DNA from: a virus
IMG/VR virus record: IMGVR_UViG_3300020183_000020
Coordinates: 46,138 to 110,137 of that record
DNA: 64,000 nt
Direction: 5' to 3' (one strand)
The translations under genes and the position numbers were made by a program. The notes under the pieces are model-generated. The model saw nothing but the letters and a program-made list of their open reading frames with translations. It made no database searches and was not told the DNA's origin. Positions within the stretch are counted from its first letter, which is position 1. Each line of letters begins with the position of its first letter. This document shows, in pieces, positions 1 through 7,562 of this stretch.

Positions 1-1216
1 AAACCAAGAGCAAGAAACTAAGGGTTGGAGTATCTGCCTTTGGTCCAAAGCAAGGCACATAGGCATAATAGATATCCGTTTCACCACCTATGGGAGAAGC
101 CTCGAAATGAGTAGGTGTGTATGTATTTAATTGGGCATCAGCGATGTTTGTAGTTAACGCCACATTTCCAACGAAACCTTGATTGCCCCTGCGGTCAGCT
201 AAAAGAGTTAAGATATTTGTGCCAGCGTTATACTTGTAGAACAAGTATTGTCCCAAGTTGGTCTTGGTGTAGTTGGATGCGTTATATACGGTGGTGTGAC
301 CAAATCCATTTCCATCTAAGTTGATTTGTCCATTATTCTCGATGGACATTAAGAAACAATATTCCCCTGCATTGTTTGTCCCTGCATAGAAAATCGGATT
401 GGAGTCCATGTACCAAGCCGATCCTCCGTAAGAAAGAGAGAGTTTTGTAGGTGTACCTATGGTGATAGACCCATTGTCTCCGCTAGTGGTGTAGGTAGCC
501 TTCCACAGACTAGTCTTTCTGAAGTTTTGGAGCGTTCTTTGAGAAGAGCCGTATGTGGCGTAATCCCTGTTGGCAAAATAGGTCTGTCTACCCGCACCTC
601 TTAATAAAAGAGTCTTGTTTGTCGTATCCACGGCAAGGACTGCAAACTGAGAAATCCAACTTGGACTTGAGGCGTTGTATGCAGCTAGCGTAGCTCCTGA
701 TTCGGATTGAAAGTTGTACGCTCCCACATCTTCAAAGTCTGTATCGGATACTTCATGTATTGTTCCGTCATACATGAACAGCCCATTGACGGTTTCTCCT
801 GCATTGAAGTTCATTACATTGATGTTGGCTCCCGTATTATCCGTAAATGAAATGAGTGACCCAATATCTATCCTATCCGACTTATCCATTACATGAAGTT
901 GGCTAGCATTTATCCATTCCGACAAATTCTCGCCGTATGTAACTTCAGAGTCGGTGCCATTGGTGAAGGGGGAAAACACACTAGACTTGTTAGAGACTAG
1001 TGTTGCCCTTACAGGGTAAACCGTGCGTGTCCCCCCTATTGGATAAAAGGCTTCATTAGGTTTATCAAAGACGGGAGATAGCGTGGTGTAGTCATATGCC
1101 TGATCTCCTATCCAAATGTAGTCTTGATCAGGGGAGATAACCAAACCACAAGTGGTTTTGGAGATGTGGAAGTTAGTTCCATCATATAGACCGAATAGAC
1201 TTTTGATCTTGGGCAT
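1..1216 (-). CDS. Phage tail/virion structural protein, 3' end outside window
   Basis: The frame is open from an ATG at 1216 to the left edge (about 405 codons, no stop), so the C-terminus is missing. A strong Shine-Dalgarno (GGAGGAG) lies 7 nt upstream of the ATG. The protein starts MPKIKSLFGLYDGTNFHISK and is rich in Gly, Asn, Thr and Ser with few charged residues, typical of beta-rich tail fibre or adhesin proteins. No signal peptide or membrane segment is seen. It is the last visible gene of a minus-strand run (2496 down to 1) of small tail-like proteins and follows the preceding gene by only a few bases, so it is probably co-translated with it. The exact role (fibre, collar or baseplate decoration) cannot be assigned. 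Confidence 0.8.
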   Translation of the reverse strand, partial: MPKIKSLFGLYDGTNFHISKTTCGLVISPDQDYIWIGDQAYDYTTLSPVFDKPNEAFYPIGGTRTVYPVRATLVSNKSSVFSPFTNGTDSEVTYGENLSEWINASQLHVMDKSDRIDIGSLISFTDNTGANINVMNFNAGETVNGLFMYDGTIHEVSDTDFEDVGAYNFQSESGATLAAYNASSPSWISQFAVLAVDTTNKTLLLRGAGRQTYFANRDYATYGSSQRTLQNFRKTSLWKATYTTSGDNGSITIGTPTKLSLSYGGSAWYMDSNPIFYAGTNNAGEYCFLMSIENNGQINLDGNGFGHTTVYNASNYTKTNLGQYLFYKYNAGTNILTLLADRRGNQGFVGNVALTTNIADAQLNTYTPTHFEASPIGGETDIYYAYVPCFGPKADTPTLSFLLLV

Positions 1217-1220
1217 TTCT

Positions 1221-1430
1221 TTACTCCTCCCCACCTATGGGTTGGGCTTCTGTGGTTGTTTGGAAATAGGATAACGCCTCTTCTTCGGAAAGAAAGGGAG
1301 CGTTATTGGGACTCGTAGGATTCCCTTTGGTCTGATACAACACCTGTCCGTCTTTGGATACCTTCAAGTCCCCCTCTTCCAAAGCCAAGGTGAAGTTGCC
1401 CTTGCCAATTACACTTACGATCATGCTCAT
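1221..1430 (-). CDS. Small hypothetical protein in tail operon (69 aa)
   Basis: A 69-aa protein starting MSMIVSVIGKGNFTLALEEG, acidic at its C-terminus and ending GGEE. The context suggests a small tail-associated or chaperone-like product: it lies 4 nt upstream of the large structural gene ending at the left edge and 14 nt after the previous gene, all on the minus strand. No known domain recognised. The reading frame is compact and fills the space between two well supported genes, which is the main reason to believe it. Confidence 0.6.
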   Translation of the reverse strand: MSMIVSVIGKGNFTLALEEGDLKVSKDGQVLYQTKGNPTSPNNAPFLSEEEALSYFQTTTEAQPIGGEE

Positions 1431-1444
1431 CTCTAACTCCTAGT

Positions 1445-1795
1445 TCAGTTGTGGTAGTTCATAGAGAAGATCAAATCTGCACCCCCATAGTTGGCACAGA
1501 CTGCACTCACTATCAGACTCATTGTATCTCCAGCTTCCAACAAGGCTTCCGTACTCGCCGTGACCACATACTCTCCCGCCTCAAAAGACACCTGATAAAT
1601 CACATCAGTAGGGTCAAAATTACGGATAAGTTTTATGGTCGTAAACCCTGCCCCCTCAGGGGCTTGATCCAACGATACTCTGTATCCCTTGAGGTACATA
1701 TCTCTCAAGGGCTTGTATGGCGTAGATGAAGCTAAGGGGATTATTTCCCCCACTATGTAGGCATGGACTTCTAGCTTAGTTGTCAGCCGACTCAT
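1445..1795 (-). CDS. Hypothetical virion-type protein (116 aa)
   Basis: The start chosen is the ATG at 1795 (MSRLTTKLEVHAY...), which shares its A with the stop of the upstream gene (TAATG), a typical translational-coupling arrangement. A longer version from 1810 would overlap the upstream gene by 15 nt and is less likely. The protein is small, beta-rich by composition, with a hydrophobic segment near the C-terminus (MSLIVSAVCANYGGADLIF). No family recognised. Membership in the minus-strand tail operon suggests a structural or assembly role. Confidence 0.65.
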   Translation of the reverse strand: MSRLTTKLEVHAYIVGEIIPLASSTPYKPLRDMYLKGYRVSLDQAPEGAGFTTIKLIRNFDPTDVIYQVSFEAGEYVVTASTEALLEAGDTMSLIVSAVCANYGGADLIFSMNYHN

Positions 1796-2496
1796 TACAC
1801 AACCTCCCATGTGTTATCCGTAGTGTTCGCCACTAGTGTGATGGAGTCATATTGCACATCTAAGGTGAAACTCGTGGCTCCATTGATCAAATCCCCACCC
1901 GATCTTTGAACCACTAAGTTATTCCCTGCCGCTCGACCCCTTAGATAAAATCGGATAGTATCGCCATCATCGACACCTGACAATAAAGGCAAGGTAGCCG
2001 TGATTGTCCCTGCCGCACTATTGACAGAGTAGTGATATCCCACAGCCGCATTAAAACTCACAGCTTGTCTTGAGAACTCTAACCCACCTGCTGTCGATAA
2101 TACGCTGTCGATTGCGGATAAATGTGTACTGATACTATCCGTATTTAGTGCCACATAGTTGGTCGGACTCACATTAGCCGTTATGTCGTCCGATGTGATG
2201 ACCGAGTTTATCCAATTTGTCCCATCGAATGAGAGCAAGTCCCCTTCATTTATTCCGCCCCCAATCACCACATCGGAAAGTGTGTTTATGCTCCCCAAGC
2301 TCGTGAGATTGACTCCACTTAGTGCGGGTAAAGTCTCCGCTACGGATAGTTGCAGTACTTCTCCCGCTCCCACCCCCGCATCAAGGGAGGCACTTGTTCC
2401 TGCATCCGTAATGTCGGCAAGACTAAGGGAAACACCCTCTAAGTATCCATTTGAAAACTTGAGGTGGTTCCCCCCATTTAGTTTTAGAACCCACAT
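1795..2496 (-). CDS. Tail fibre/adhesin-like structural protein (233 aa)
   Basis: The composition (Ser, Thr, Asn, Gly, Ala) and repeated short beta-strand-like segments resemble phage tail fibre modules. The segment INEGDLLSFDGTNWINS is of the kind often found in phage fibre and collar proteins (a DGTNW motif). The C-terminal part (TITATLPLLSGVDDGDTIRF, then NNLVVQRSGGDLING) resembles the beta-helix or trimerisation regions of fibres. It is first in a coupled minus-strand run with three downstream genes. Its ribosome binding site (AAGGGGG) lies in the 3' arm of a perfect hairpin at 2506-2535, so translation may be structure-controlled. Confidence 0.65.
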   Translation of the reverse strand: MWVLKLNGGNHLKFSNGYLEGVSLSLADITDAGTSASLDAGVGAGEVLQLSVAETLPALSGVNLTSLGSINTLSDVVIGGGINEGDLLSFDGTNWINSVITSDDITANVSPTNYVALNTDSISTHLSAIDSVLSTAGGLEFSRQAVSFNAAVGYHYSVNSAAGTITATLPLLSGVDDGDTIRFYLRGRAAGNNLVVQRSGGDLINGATSFTLDVQYDSITLVANTTDNTWEVV

Positions 2497-2505
2497 TGTG
2501 CTTCC

Positions 2506-2535
2506 CCCTTAGTGTTTGTAAGCAAACACTAAGGG
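2506..2535 (-). promoter_or_regulatory. Perfect 13-bp inverted repeat overlapping the RBS of the downstream gene
   Basis: CCCTTAGTGTTTG / CAAACACTAAGGG with a TAAG loop. On the minus strand the 3' arm ends in AAGGG, which is the start of the Shine-Dalgarno for the ATG at 2496. There is no T-run on either side, so a simple Rho-independent terminator is unlikely. Folding would hide the RBS or set a stable 5' end after RNA processing. Confidence 0.6.
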
Positions 2536-2554
2536 AAACATAAAAGGTTTAGGG

Positions 2555-2761
2555 CTAGTCTTCCGTGGGCAAGTCGCCCACAAAGAAGTACCCCGTCCCA
2601 CCACCCTTATTCAGCCACTCGTCAAGGAGGGCGTGGAGCATACCCCGCGTCTTGTCATCAGGGTTGACCGCCACGAACCCAAAATCCGAATGGACACCCT
2701 CGCCGTCCTCGCGGGTGTACTGAATCTCGCCGTGAACAATGGGGACTTCGATGTTCTTCAT
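2555..2761 (-). CDS. Small hypothetical protein (68 aa)
   Basis: A 68-aa acidic protein starting MKNIEVPIVHGEIQYTREDG. No known domain. It has its own upstream control: one copy of the GTATCCCA/TATTAG element at 2800-2828 lies 39 nt before the ATG, and an AGAGAGA purine stretch serves as RBS. The small size and single-gene transcription unit resemble early host-takeover genes of large phages, but the function is unknown. Confidence 0.6.
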   Translation of the reverse strand: MKNIEVPIVHGEIQYTREDGEGVHSDFGFVAVNPDDKTRGMLHALLDEWLNKGGGTGYFFVGDLPTED

Positions 2762-2799
2762 AATGTAATCTCTCTTTCTGTTTCAGGGGTCTCGCCTAA

Positions 2800-2828
2800 C
2801 TAATAATGGAGAACCCCCTTTGGGATAC
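2800..2828 (-). promoter_or_regulatory. Candidate phage promoter, GTATCCCA-N15-TATTAG class
   Basis: On the minus strand GTATCCCAA at 2828 is followed after 14 nt by TATTAGTTAGG. GTATCC and TATTAG are 17 nt apart, as in seven of the eight copies of this element in the window. It precedes the 68-aa gene at 2555-2761. Confidence 0.55.
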
Positions 2829-2829
2829 T

Positions 2830-3414
2830 CTAAAGATTCTTTACGATTCTAAATCCAACCATCGTAGATGGAACATGAGCATAGTGTGTCCGTCTATTGC
2901 AGGGTAAACGACACATCATGCTCGGATCGCTCCAACCCCCTCCCAAGATATACTTCTTTCCATATTCATCTCCATCCCACATCCACTCAGATACATTTCC
3001 GCACATATCATATAAACCCAAGGCGTTCGGCTTTTTGAAGCCGACTTCATGTGTTGTACCCCCCGAGTTATCCCAATACCATGCCAAGTTGCCCAAATCA
3101 TTCCCGCCTGAAAAAGCGTACCTCTTGTTATTAAACCTAGCGGCATGAAGCCACTCCGCCCTTGTGGGGAGGCGATACCCTTTAGATTTGGAACAGCGTG
3201 TAATCCGACCCGTCTTATGAAAATTGTAATAAGGCGTTAGCCCTTCTTTAACGCTTTTGGCATTACAGAACTCAAGAGCCTCTTTCCAAGTGACACTCTC
3301 TACAGGGAGATCATCTCCCCTGAACACGCTGTTATTGGACATGAACTCGCTGTACTCCTTCTGTGTCACCAAACAAGGCGACATGGAGATACGCTTCTTT
3401 GGCAGGTCAATCAT
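2830..3414 (-). CDS. Formylglycine-generating-enzyme-like (FGE-sulfatase/C-type lectin fold) protein (194 aa)
   Basis: Family hallmarks are visible in order: PVESVTWKEALEFCNAKS near residue 38, YRLPTRAEWLHAAR near residue 80, NALGLYDMCGNVSEWMWD near residue 128, then GGGWSDPSMMC and a closing VGFRIV. These are the signature blocks of the FGE-sulfatase/SUMF1/PvdO family. At 194 aa it is a single minimal domain without signal peptide. Catalytic FGEs use a Cys pair near the C-terminus. Here a CRLPC pair is present, one residue closer than in the human enzyme as I remember it, so activity is uncertain. In phages this fold can also serve as a receptor-binding display domain. The start has GAGG 9 nt upstream. 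It lies between the SpoU-like gene and the 68-aa gene. Confidence 0.8.
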   Translation of the reverse strand: MIDLPKKRISMSPCLVTQKEYSEFMSNNSVFRGDDLPVESVTWKEALEFCNAKSVKEGLTPYYNFHKTGRITRCSKSKGYRLPTRAEWLHAARFNNKRYAFSGGNDLGNLAWYWDNSGGTTHEVGFKKPNALGLYDMCGNVSEWMWDGDEYGKKYILGGGWSDPSMMCRLPCNRRTHYAHVPSTMVGFRIVKNL

Positions 3415-3459
3415 TGAAAAACCTCGTTTCTCTAGATGGTGGGGGGGGGTTGCCCACTT

Positions 3460-3978
3460 CTATCCTTTATAGAAGTGATGGGCTACATACTGCATGAGAA
3501 TCCCGCTAGCGGTACCCACATTGACCGACCTAACGCTTCCATATTGTTGAATGTACACACAAGCGTCACAAATGGATAAAACATCTTGAGAGATGCCCAT
3601 CATTTCCTCTCCAAAGATAAATATATCATTTGGCTCAGGCTTGAAGTCCATGAGATTTATGGCTGTAGAAATCCCGTTCTCTACTGCCACTAGCCTGTGT
3701 TTATCCTTAAGGGCTTTGATCTCTTCGATCCCATCCAAATGGATAAGCTGTGTGTAGTTGTGAGTACCCACAGCTCCTCTTCTGTCCCATTTACGCTTTC
3801 CGTAGTAGTAAACGCACTCCACTCCAAACGCATTACCATTACGGATAAAGGTGGAGATATTAAAATCTCCCTGTATGTGTTGCATCATCACCCGATAAGG
3901 GAACGCCTTTCGCTCCAAGTCCTCCCTGATTTTAATCAGTTCCCAATCTTTGTATGCGTCTATAACATTTTTATCCAT
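3460..3978 (-). CDS. SpoU/TrmH-family RNA 2'-O-methyltransferase (172 aa)
   Basis: A single SPOUT (alpha/beta-knot) methyltransferase domain. Motif 1 is at residues 40-60 (N-I-S-T-F-I-R-N...FGVECVYYYG), motif 2 at 122-130 (FGEEMMGIS), and motif 3 at 143-160 (IQQYGSVRSVNVGTASGI), matching the N..R, FG.E..G and SLNVS..A patterns of SpoU enzymes. These transfer a methyl group from AdoMet to a ribose 2'-OH in tRNA or rRNA. The length suits a TrmL-like minimal enzyme. The ATG is preceded by AAAGGC. A target on the phage tRNAs or host rRNA is inference. Confidence 0.82.
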   Translation of the reverse strand: MDKNVIDAYKDWELIKIREDLERKAFPYRVMMQHIQGDFNISTFIRNGNAFGVECVYYYGKRKWDRRGAVGTHNYTQLIHLDGIEEIKALKDKHRLVAVENGISTAINLMDFKPEPNDIFIFGEEMMGISQDVLSICDACVYIQQYGSVRSVNVGTASGILMQYVAHHFYKG

Positions 3979-4048
3979 TTGCGGTGCCTTTTTTTACTCT
4001 ATTTATGGGGCGTACCTACTTGAACCTACTATAGAAAGGTAGAGAACG

Positions 4049-5149
4049 ATGTTTAAGACTTCTATGATCCGCAGAGCCTTTTTGATGCGTCAGGCTGCCC
4101 ACAAGCATCTCATGAAGAATGCAGGGCCTTTGACGGATGTGAGTCATCTCCGCCATCAGGCTGTGTTTTTGATGGGTGCTCCCGGTTCAGGTAAGGGATT
4201 CGTCAGCAAGAGGCTGTATCTCAAGTATATGCCCGGTGGCGGTGCTGGTGGCTCTTTAGACCCCCAAATGTTTCAGCGTGAGCTTTCGGAGCAAGAGAGA
4301 GGACTCACCAACCTAAACTTTGAGAGCGTCAGAGACCGTATTGAGACTTATGGTTTTAGGTTAGAGGTGAATGAGGGGGGGAATTCCGCGACTATCCCTT
4401 TCCGCATTTATGACAACAACGAAGTCCTTATTCCGAGAGACCAATGGGAGGAGAAGGCTCCTGATATTGTCGATATGATTGAGGGACTAGAAGAAGTGGT
4501 TTTCGCAGCCCCCAAGCATGAGCTTCCCTCATATTGGAGAGTTGTAGACCCTGATATGTACAAGGAAGAGCTTGAAGGCTACTTAGAGACCAAGCCTGGT
4601 TATGTTCACGAAATGTCTTCTGAGATGTCCAAGGCGTACTTCGAGGCGGCTATTGCCACAGGTGACCCCGTTATCGTTGACGGCACGGGTGCAAAAGCTG
4701 CCAAGTATGTCGAACAAATTAAAGTCGCAAGAGATGCTGGCTACAGCATCACACTTGTTTGGATTTATGTGCCTCTTGTCGCCAACATCATCCGTAACTG
4801 CACAAGAGCTAGAGTTGTGCATATCAGCCATGTGACTCGCCTCTTTAAGCAGATGGCGATTACTTGGAAAGCCTTAAGCCCCTATCTCGATAAATCAAAG
4901 GTGATTAATACCTTTGACCCTAGCTCTTCGGGTGGTGATGCTAAGTCCTACCTCTCAAAGAAGAGCCTTGTGGACGGATATGTCCAAGAGCATATGGGAT
5001 ATCCTGATCTCTACACCTATATGACCCAATCGCCCGATGTCCCTCAGGATCAGAAAGACCTAGCGATGGGACTGAGATGGCTAAGTGGTGGAGCGATGAG
5101 CGATAAAGAAAGACGGATGCAGGAACTCCGCAATAAGTTTAACCGTTAA
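4049..5149 (+). CDS. P-loop kinase, zeta-toxin-like (366 aa)
   Basis: A Walker A motif GAPGSGKG at residues 43-50 follows a hydrophobic strand (AVFLM), and a later strand (PVIVDGTGAKAAK, around residue 209) fits the zeta-toxin/AAA-kinase family. The region DAGYSITLVWIYVPLVANII then gives the next Rossmann strand. The N-terminus (about 35 basic residues with Met-Arg-Arg) is an extension before the kinase core. Possible substrates include nucleotides, UDP-sugars or polynucleotide ends; none can be chosen. It is transcribed divergently from the SpoU-like gene and convergently with the next gene. The RBS is AGAAAGG. Confidence 0.65.
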   Translation: MFKTSMIRRAFLMRQAAHKHLMKNAGPLTDVSHLRHQAVFLMGAPGSGKGFVSKRLYLKYMPGGGAGGSLDPQMFQRELSEQERGLTNLNFESVRDRIETYGFRLEVNEGGNSATIPFRIYDNNEVLIPRDQWEEKAPDIVDMIEGLEEVVFAAPKHELPSYWRVVDPDMYKEELEGYLETKPGYVHEMSSEMSKAYFEAAIATGDPVIVDGTGAKAAKYVEQIKVARDAGYSITLVWIYVPLVANIIRNCTRARVVHISHVTRLFKQMAITWKALSPYLDKSKVINTFDPSSSGGDAKSYLSKKSLVDGYVQEHMGYPDLYTYMTQSPDVPQDQKDLAMGLRWLSGGAMSDKERRMQELRNKFNR

Positions 5150-5192
5150 TAAATCAGCCCCCTCCTCCCCGCTAATAAATCAGTCCCCCTCC
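5147..5192. repeat. Imperfect 19-20 bp tandem repeat spanning two convergent stop codons
   Basis: TAATAAATCAGCCCCCTCC (5147-5165) is repeated as TAATAAATCAGTCCCCCTCC (5173-5192). The second copy encodes the end of the minus-strand gene and the first begins in the stop of the plus-strand gene, so it looks like a local duplication of a gene end. Confidence 0.8.
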
Positions 5193-5549
5193 GTCCGTTG
5201 GACTGCCCTCATTAAAAAAGAACACAAGTTCCTTCGCAAGATAGCCGAGTAAGAACAAATCAAACGAATCGGCAAAATGACGGTGTTCTATCTTTGAGTA
5301 TGTCCTCTCATATATCCGATATATCCTAGGCATATCACCTCGATAGATACGCCTAAATTCCTCGTTGAATACTTTATAAAAGTAGTTCCCCCAAGTAGGA
5401 CGGACAAGCATCTTAGATGCAAACTCCTCCTCCAACATCTCAAGAACTAGGTTCTCTGTCTCCCTATAGTACTGAAAACTCTCCATCTTCGCATAAACAT
5501 CCTCCCTAGTAAGAAGCGGGGTCTGCTTTTTATTCGATCTCCTGTACAT
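5172..5549 (-). CDS. Hypothetical protein (125 aa)
   Basis: The start ATG at 5549 has a good GAGGAG Shine-Dalgarno. The protein (MYRRSNKKQTPLLTREDVYA...) is rich in Tyr, Phe, Arg and Glu and probably alpha-helical, with no recognised domain, signal or membrane helix. The C-terminus ends in a Gly-rich tail encoded by one copy of the 5147-5192 repeat. It belongs to a minus-strand series of small genes down to 7562. Confidence 0.65.
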   Translation of the reverse strand: MYRRSNKKQTPLLTREDVYAKMESFQYYRETENLVLEMLEEEFASKMLVRPTWGNYFYKVFNEEFRRIYRGDMPRIYRIYERTYSKIEHRHFADSFDLFLLGYLAKELVFFFNEGSPTDGGGLIY

Positions 5550-5587
5550 TCTAGGCTCCTCTTAGTCTCACTTATAGTGAATGATCA

Positions 5588-6004
5588 TTAAGAACCTAGC
5601 GACTTTTTATCCATTAAGAACTGCCCTAAAGATGCACGAACGGATAACCACACACTCACATCACAAGGGTCACCTAGGTTTTCTTTACCCATCTGATCTA
5701 TTTCGGAACAAATACGCTGAACAGTACTCACGGCAAATTGCTCTTTGTTTTTCATGATGTATCTAGCTACATCAGAAACTACATAAGTTCGCCTTCCTAA
5801 TGCGTACCTAAAAGATAGGAACAACAACTGATCTAGTTCTTGTACAGATATCAGAGCCATTTGCTCTACACTTCTATTGTCCAAGACCGCAGCCTCCCCA
5901 TCGGAGTTGACGGCATTAATCTTATTACTTAAAGGCACCTGATCTTCAGTAATAAGATATGTGTGTGAACCCGACATAACCACGGTTGCTTTTCTAAGCG
6001 TCAT
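5588..6004 (-). CDS. Hypothetical protein with EDQVP segment (138 aa)
   Basis: Residues 17-52 (YLITEDQVPLSNKIN..., then GEAAVLDNRS) closely resemble the last 36 residues of the gene at 6411-6869, so the two genes share a module. The rest (LSFRYALGRRTYVVSDVARY, then WLSVRASLGQF) is helical and resembles a small family of phage hypotheticals that I know only by the YALGRRTY pattern. No enzymatic motif. It is on the minus strand with similar neighbours. Confidence 0.65.
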   Translation of the reverse strand: MTLRKATVVMSGSHTYLITEDQVPLSNKINAVNSDGEAAVLDNRSVEQMALISVQELDQLLFLSFRYALGRRTYVVSDVARYIMKNKEQFAVSTVQRICSEIDQMGKENLGDPCDVSVWLSVRASLGQFLMDKKSLGS

Positions 6005-6130
6005 TACTCACTCTTTCTCTTTCAGGGTATTGGATAGTGCTTTACCGATCCTAGTGCAGAGACACAATCAAATCGTAGTCGCTGATTTCCTTTATAAGGA
6101 TGATTCCCTCAAAAGGGGGTCAATGCCCGA

Positions 6131-6469
6131 TTATATAGAATCTGTTTTCGCCCATCCAACACTTAGTGCGAAAGCCTGTTCTTTCAGCTTGAAGGCTTCC
6201 CGCTCCATCTCCATTATTTCTCGCGTGTGGAAGCCATGCGGACCCGACTCAAACACGAGCAGAAATAGAGCTATGCTGTAGTTAGTTACTCTGTTTACCG
6301 CCCGAGTAGCCTTCTTGTTATCCCCACAAGCCACAGCTAGCTCGACATCTTTGAAAGCCCTTTTGGTCAGGGCGAGATAATGCTTTGCTTTTAGGTGTTC
6401 CTCGTTTGGGCTACTTAGGGAGGGCGTGGAGTTTGAGGTATCGAATGTCGAGGACACAGGATTCTCCAT
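6131..6469 (-). CDS. Hypothetical helical protein (112 aa), source of a duplicated fragment
   Basis: The start ATG at 6469 has AGGAA 5 nt upstream and lies inside the 3' end of the upstream gene (59-nt overlap). The N-terminus is Ser/Thr/Pro-rich; from residue 25 it is helical (HLKAKHYLALTKRAFKDVEL...). The last 34 residues (FHTREIMEMEREAFKLKEQA...) recur almost unchanged at 7584-7684 beside the cytosine methylase, as a 101-bp repeat with about six mismatches. Function unknown. Confidence 0.65.
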   Translation of the reverse strand: MENPVSSTFDTSNSTPSLSSPNEEHLKAKHYLALTKRAFKDVELAVACGDNKKATRAVNRVTNYSIALFLLVFESGPHGFHTREIMEMEREAFKLKEQAFALSVGWAKTDSI

Positions 6470-6869
6470 TTGCGTTCCTAGCGTGGATTTTATGCGACTG
6501 AGGTACTTGGTCTTCGCTTAGTGTGTAGAGATGTACATCCTCGGAGACAACCATGTCTTTCTTAAAGACAAAGTTTTTGCTGACGATGGGTAAGAGGCTC
6601 AGGAAATGATTTATGGGGAGATAAGGATATATCTCCCCATCCCATATGGGGAACCCAAAAGGCAGGTACGGAGGGCAGGTGTACTGCATATCCTTCAAAC
6701 AAAAAAATAACTCAACTGAGAGATATCTCCCATCTTGGTCTTCTTCTGAGTATGATCCTTCTCCCGCATAAATAAAAAGATCATGGTCTTGATCTACTTC
6801 AATCTTATAGAGCTTGCTTATGGGTCTGATACATTCAAATCCATAATCGAGTAAAACTCGTAATTCCAT
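6411..6869 (-). CDS. Hypothetical protein with C-terminal EDQVP segment (152 aa)
   Basis: Starts MELRVLLDYGFECIRPISKL with AAAGGC as RBS. The first 110 residues show no known domain. Residues 115-150 (YTLSEDQVPQSHKIHARNAN..., LDIRYLKLHAL) are a divergent copy of residues 17-52 of the gene at 5588-6004. The two proteins may bind the same partner or be rearranged versions of one ancestor. Its 3' end overlaps the start of the next gene. Confidence 0.65.
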   Translation of the reverse strand: MELRVLLDYGFECIRPISKLYKIEVDQDHDLFIYAGEGSYSEEDQDGRYLSVELFFCLKDMQYTCPPYLPFGFPIWDGEIYPYLPINHFLSLLPIVSKNFVFKKDMVVSEDVHLYTLSEDQVPQSHKIHARNANGESCVLDIRYLKLHALPK

Positions 6870-6908
6870 TTGGAGTGCCTTTCAAGTTTATTCCCTGTTC
6901 TCAGGGAT

Positions 6909-7352
6909 TTAACAGGTTGCGTTATCTTCCAACAGCACCACATCCCCCCCCTTCACCACATGGAGCAACATCGCCATCACACCGATGTCGGGGATGTCGC
7001 AATCCTTAACGAACACGCGATACATCCCTATACGAGAGTATAGAGAAAAGACCTTCCCTTCAGTTGTCACAAAAGTCCACCCATGTGAGTCTCCCTCAAC
7101 ACGATGAGGGGTGCCAAACGCCTTGAGAAAGTTCCCCTCCTCGTCTGTGAGCAAGCCACCATAACCCTGAGTCGTGGTCATAGTAGCCTTCCTCAGAAAA
7201 GGGGTCGAGGAAAAGTTTCCCATAGAGACTTCAGATAAAGCGAGCTTGAAGGCGGCGGAAGTCGCCTCGTTACGAACTGCAAGGTCAGCGTCGGAGACGA
7301 CATGACCGGGCGGGATGGGGGAAACGCTTAATACAACAAACGGCTTACTCAT
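6909..7352 (-). CDS. Hypothetical protein (147 aa)
   Basis: MSKPFVVLSVSPIPPGHVVS... with an AAAGGTAG RBS. The protein is of mixed alpha/beta composition with no recognised motif. A 5-bp hairpin (GACCC/GGGTC, 7360-7374) lies just upstream of the RBS. It follows the 59-aa gene at 7383-7562 by 30 nt on the same strand and is probably co-transcribed with it. Confidence 0.65.
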   Translation of the reverse strand: MSKPFVVLSVSPIPPGHVVSDADLAVRNEATSAAFKLALSEVSMGNFSSTPFLRKATMTTTQGYGGLLTDEEGNFLKAFGTPHRVEGDSHGWTFVTTEGKVFSLYSRIGMYRVFVKDCDIPDIGVMAMLLHVVKGGDVVLLEDNATC

Positions 7353-7382
7353 ATCTGAACTACCTTTTGACCCTTGAGGGGT

Positions 7383-7562
7383 CTAATGTGGTCTATTAGA
7401 CGGAAGCCTTTTGAGTACAAAGGCTCGCATCATCGGGACACACGGACTAATGGAATATCTTCGCTCGTCATACACTTCATCAAAAGGGGAAAGTTCTGCA
7501 ATCAGCACTTTCAGCACATTTTGGATAAGTTCACACGAACTCACAGATTGGACAATCTTCAC
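7383..7562 (-). CDS. Small hypothetical protein with GTG start (59 aa)
   Basis: The GTG at 7562 is preceded by AAGGA with a 7-nt spacer, and the GTG overlaps the TGA stop of the truncated frame upstream (GTGA), as expected for translational coupling. A longer version from an ATG at 7601 would start inside the duplicated fragment and has no RBS. The product MKIVQSVSSCELIQNVLKVL... has no recognised domain. The sequence is read through without stops to TAG at 7383. Confidence 0.5.
   Translation of the reverse strand: MKIVQSVSSCELIQNVLKVLIAELSPFDEVYDERRYSISPCVPMMRAFVLKRLPSNRPH

Noticed and set aside
2506-2535. Hairpin read as a Rho-independent terminator
   Set aside because: No T-run on either strand and the arm overlaps the RBS of the next gene.
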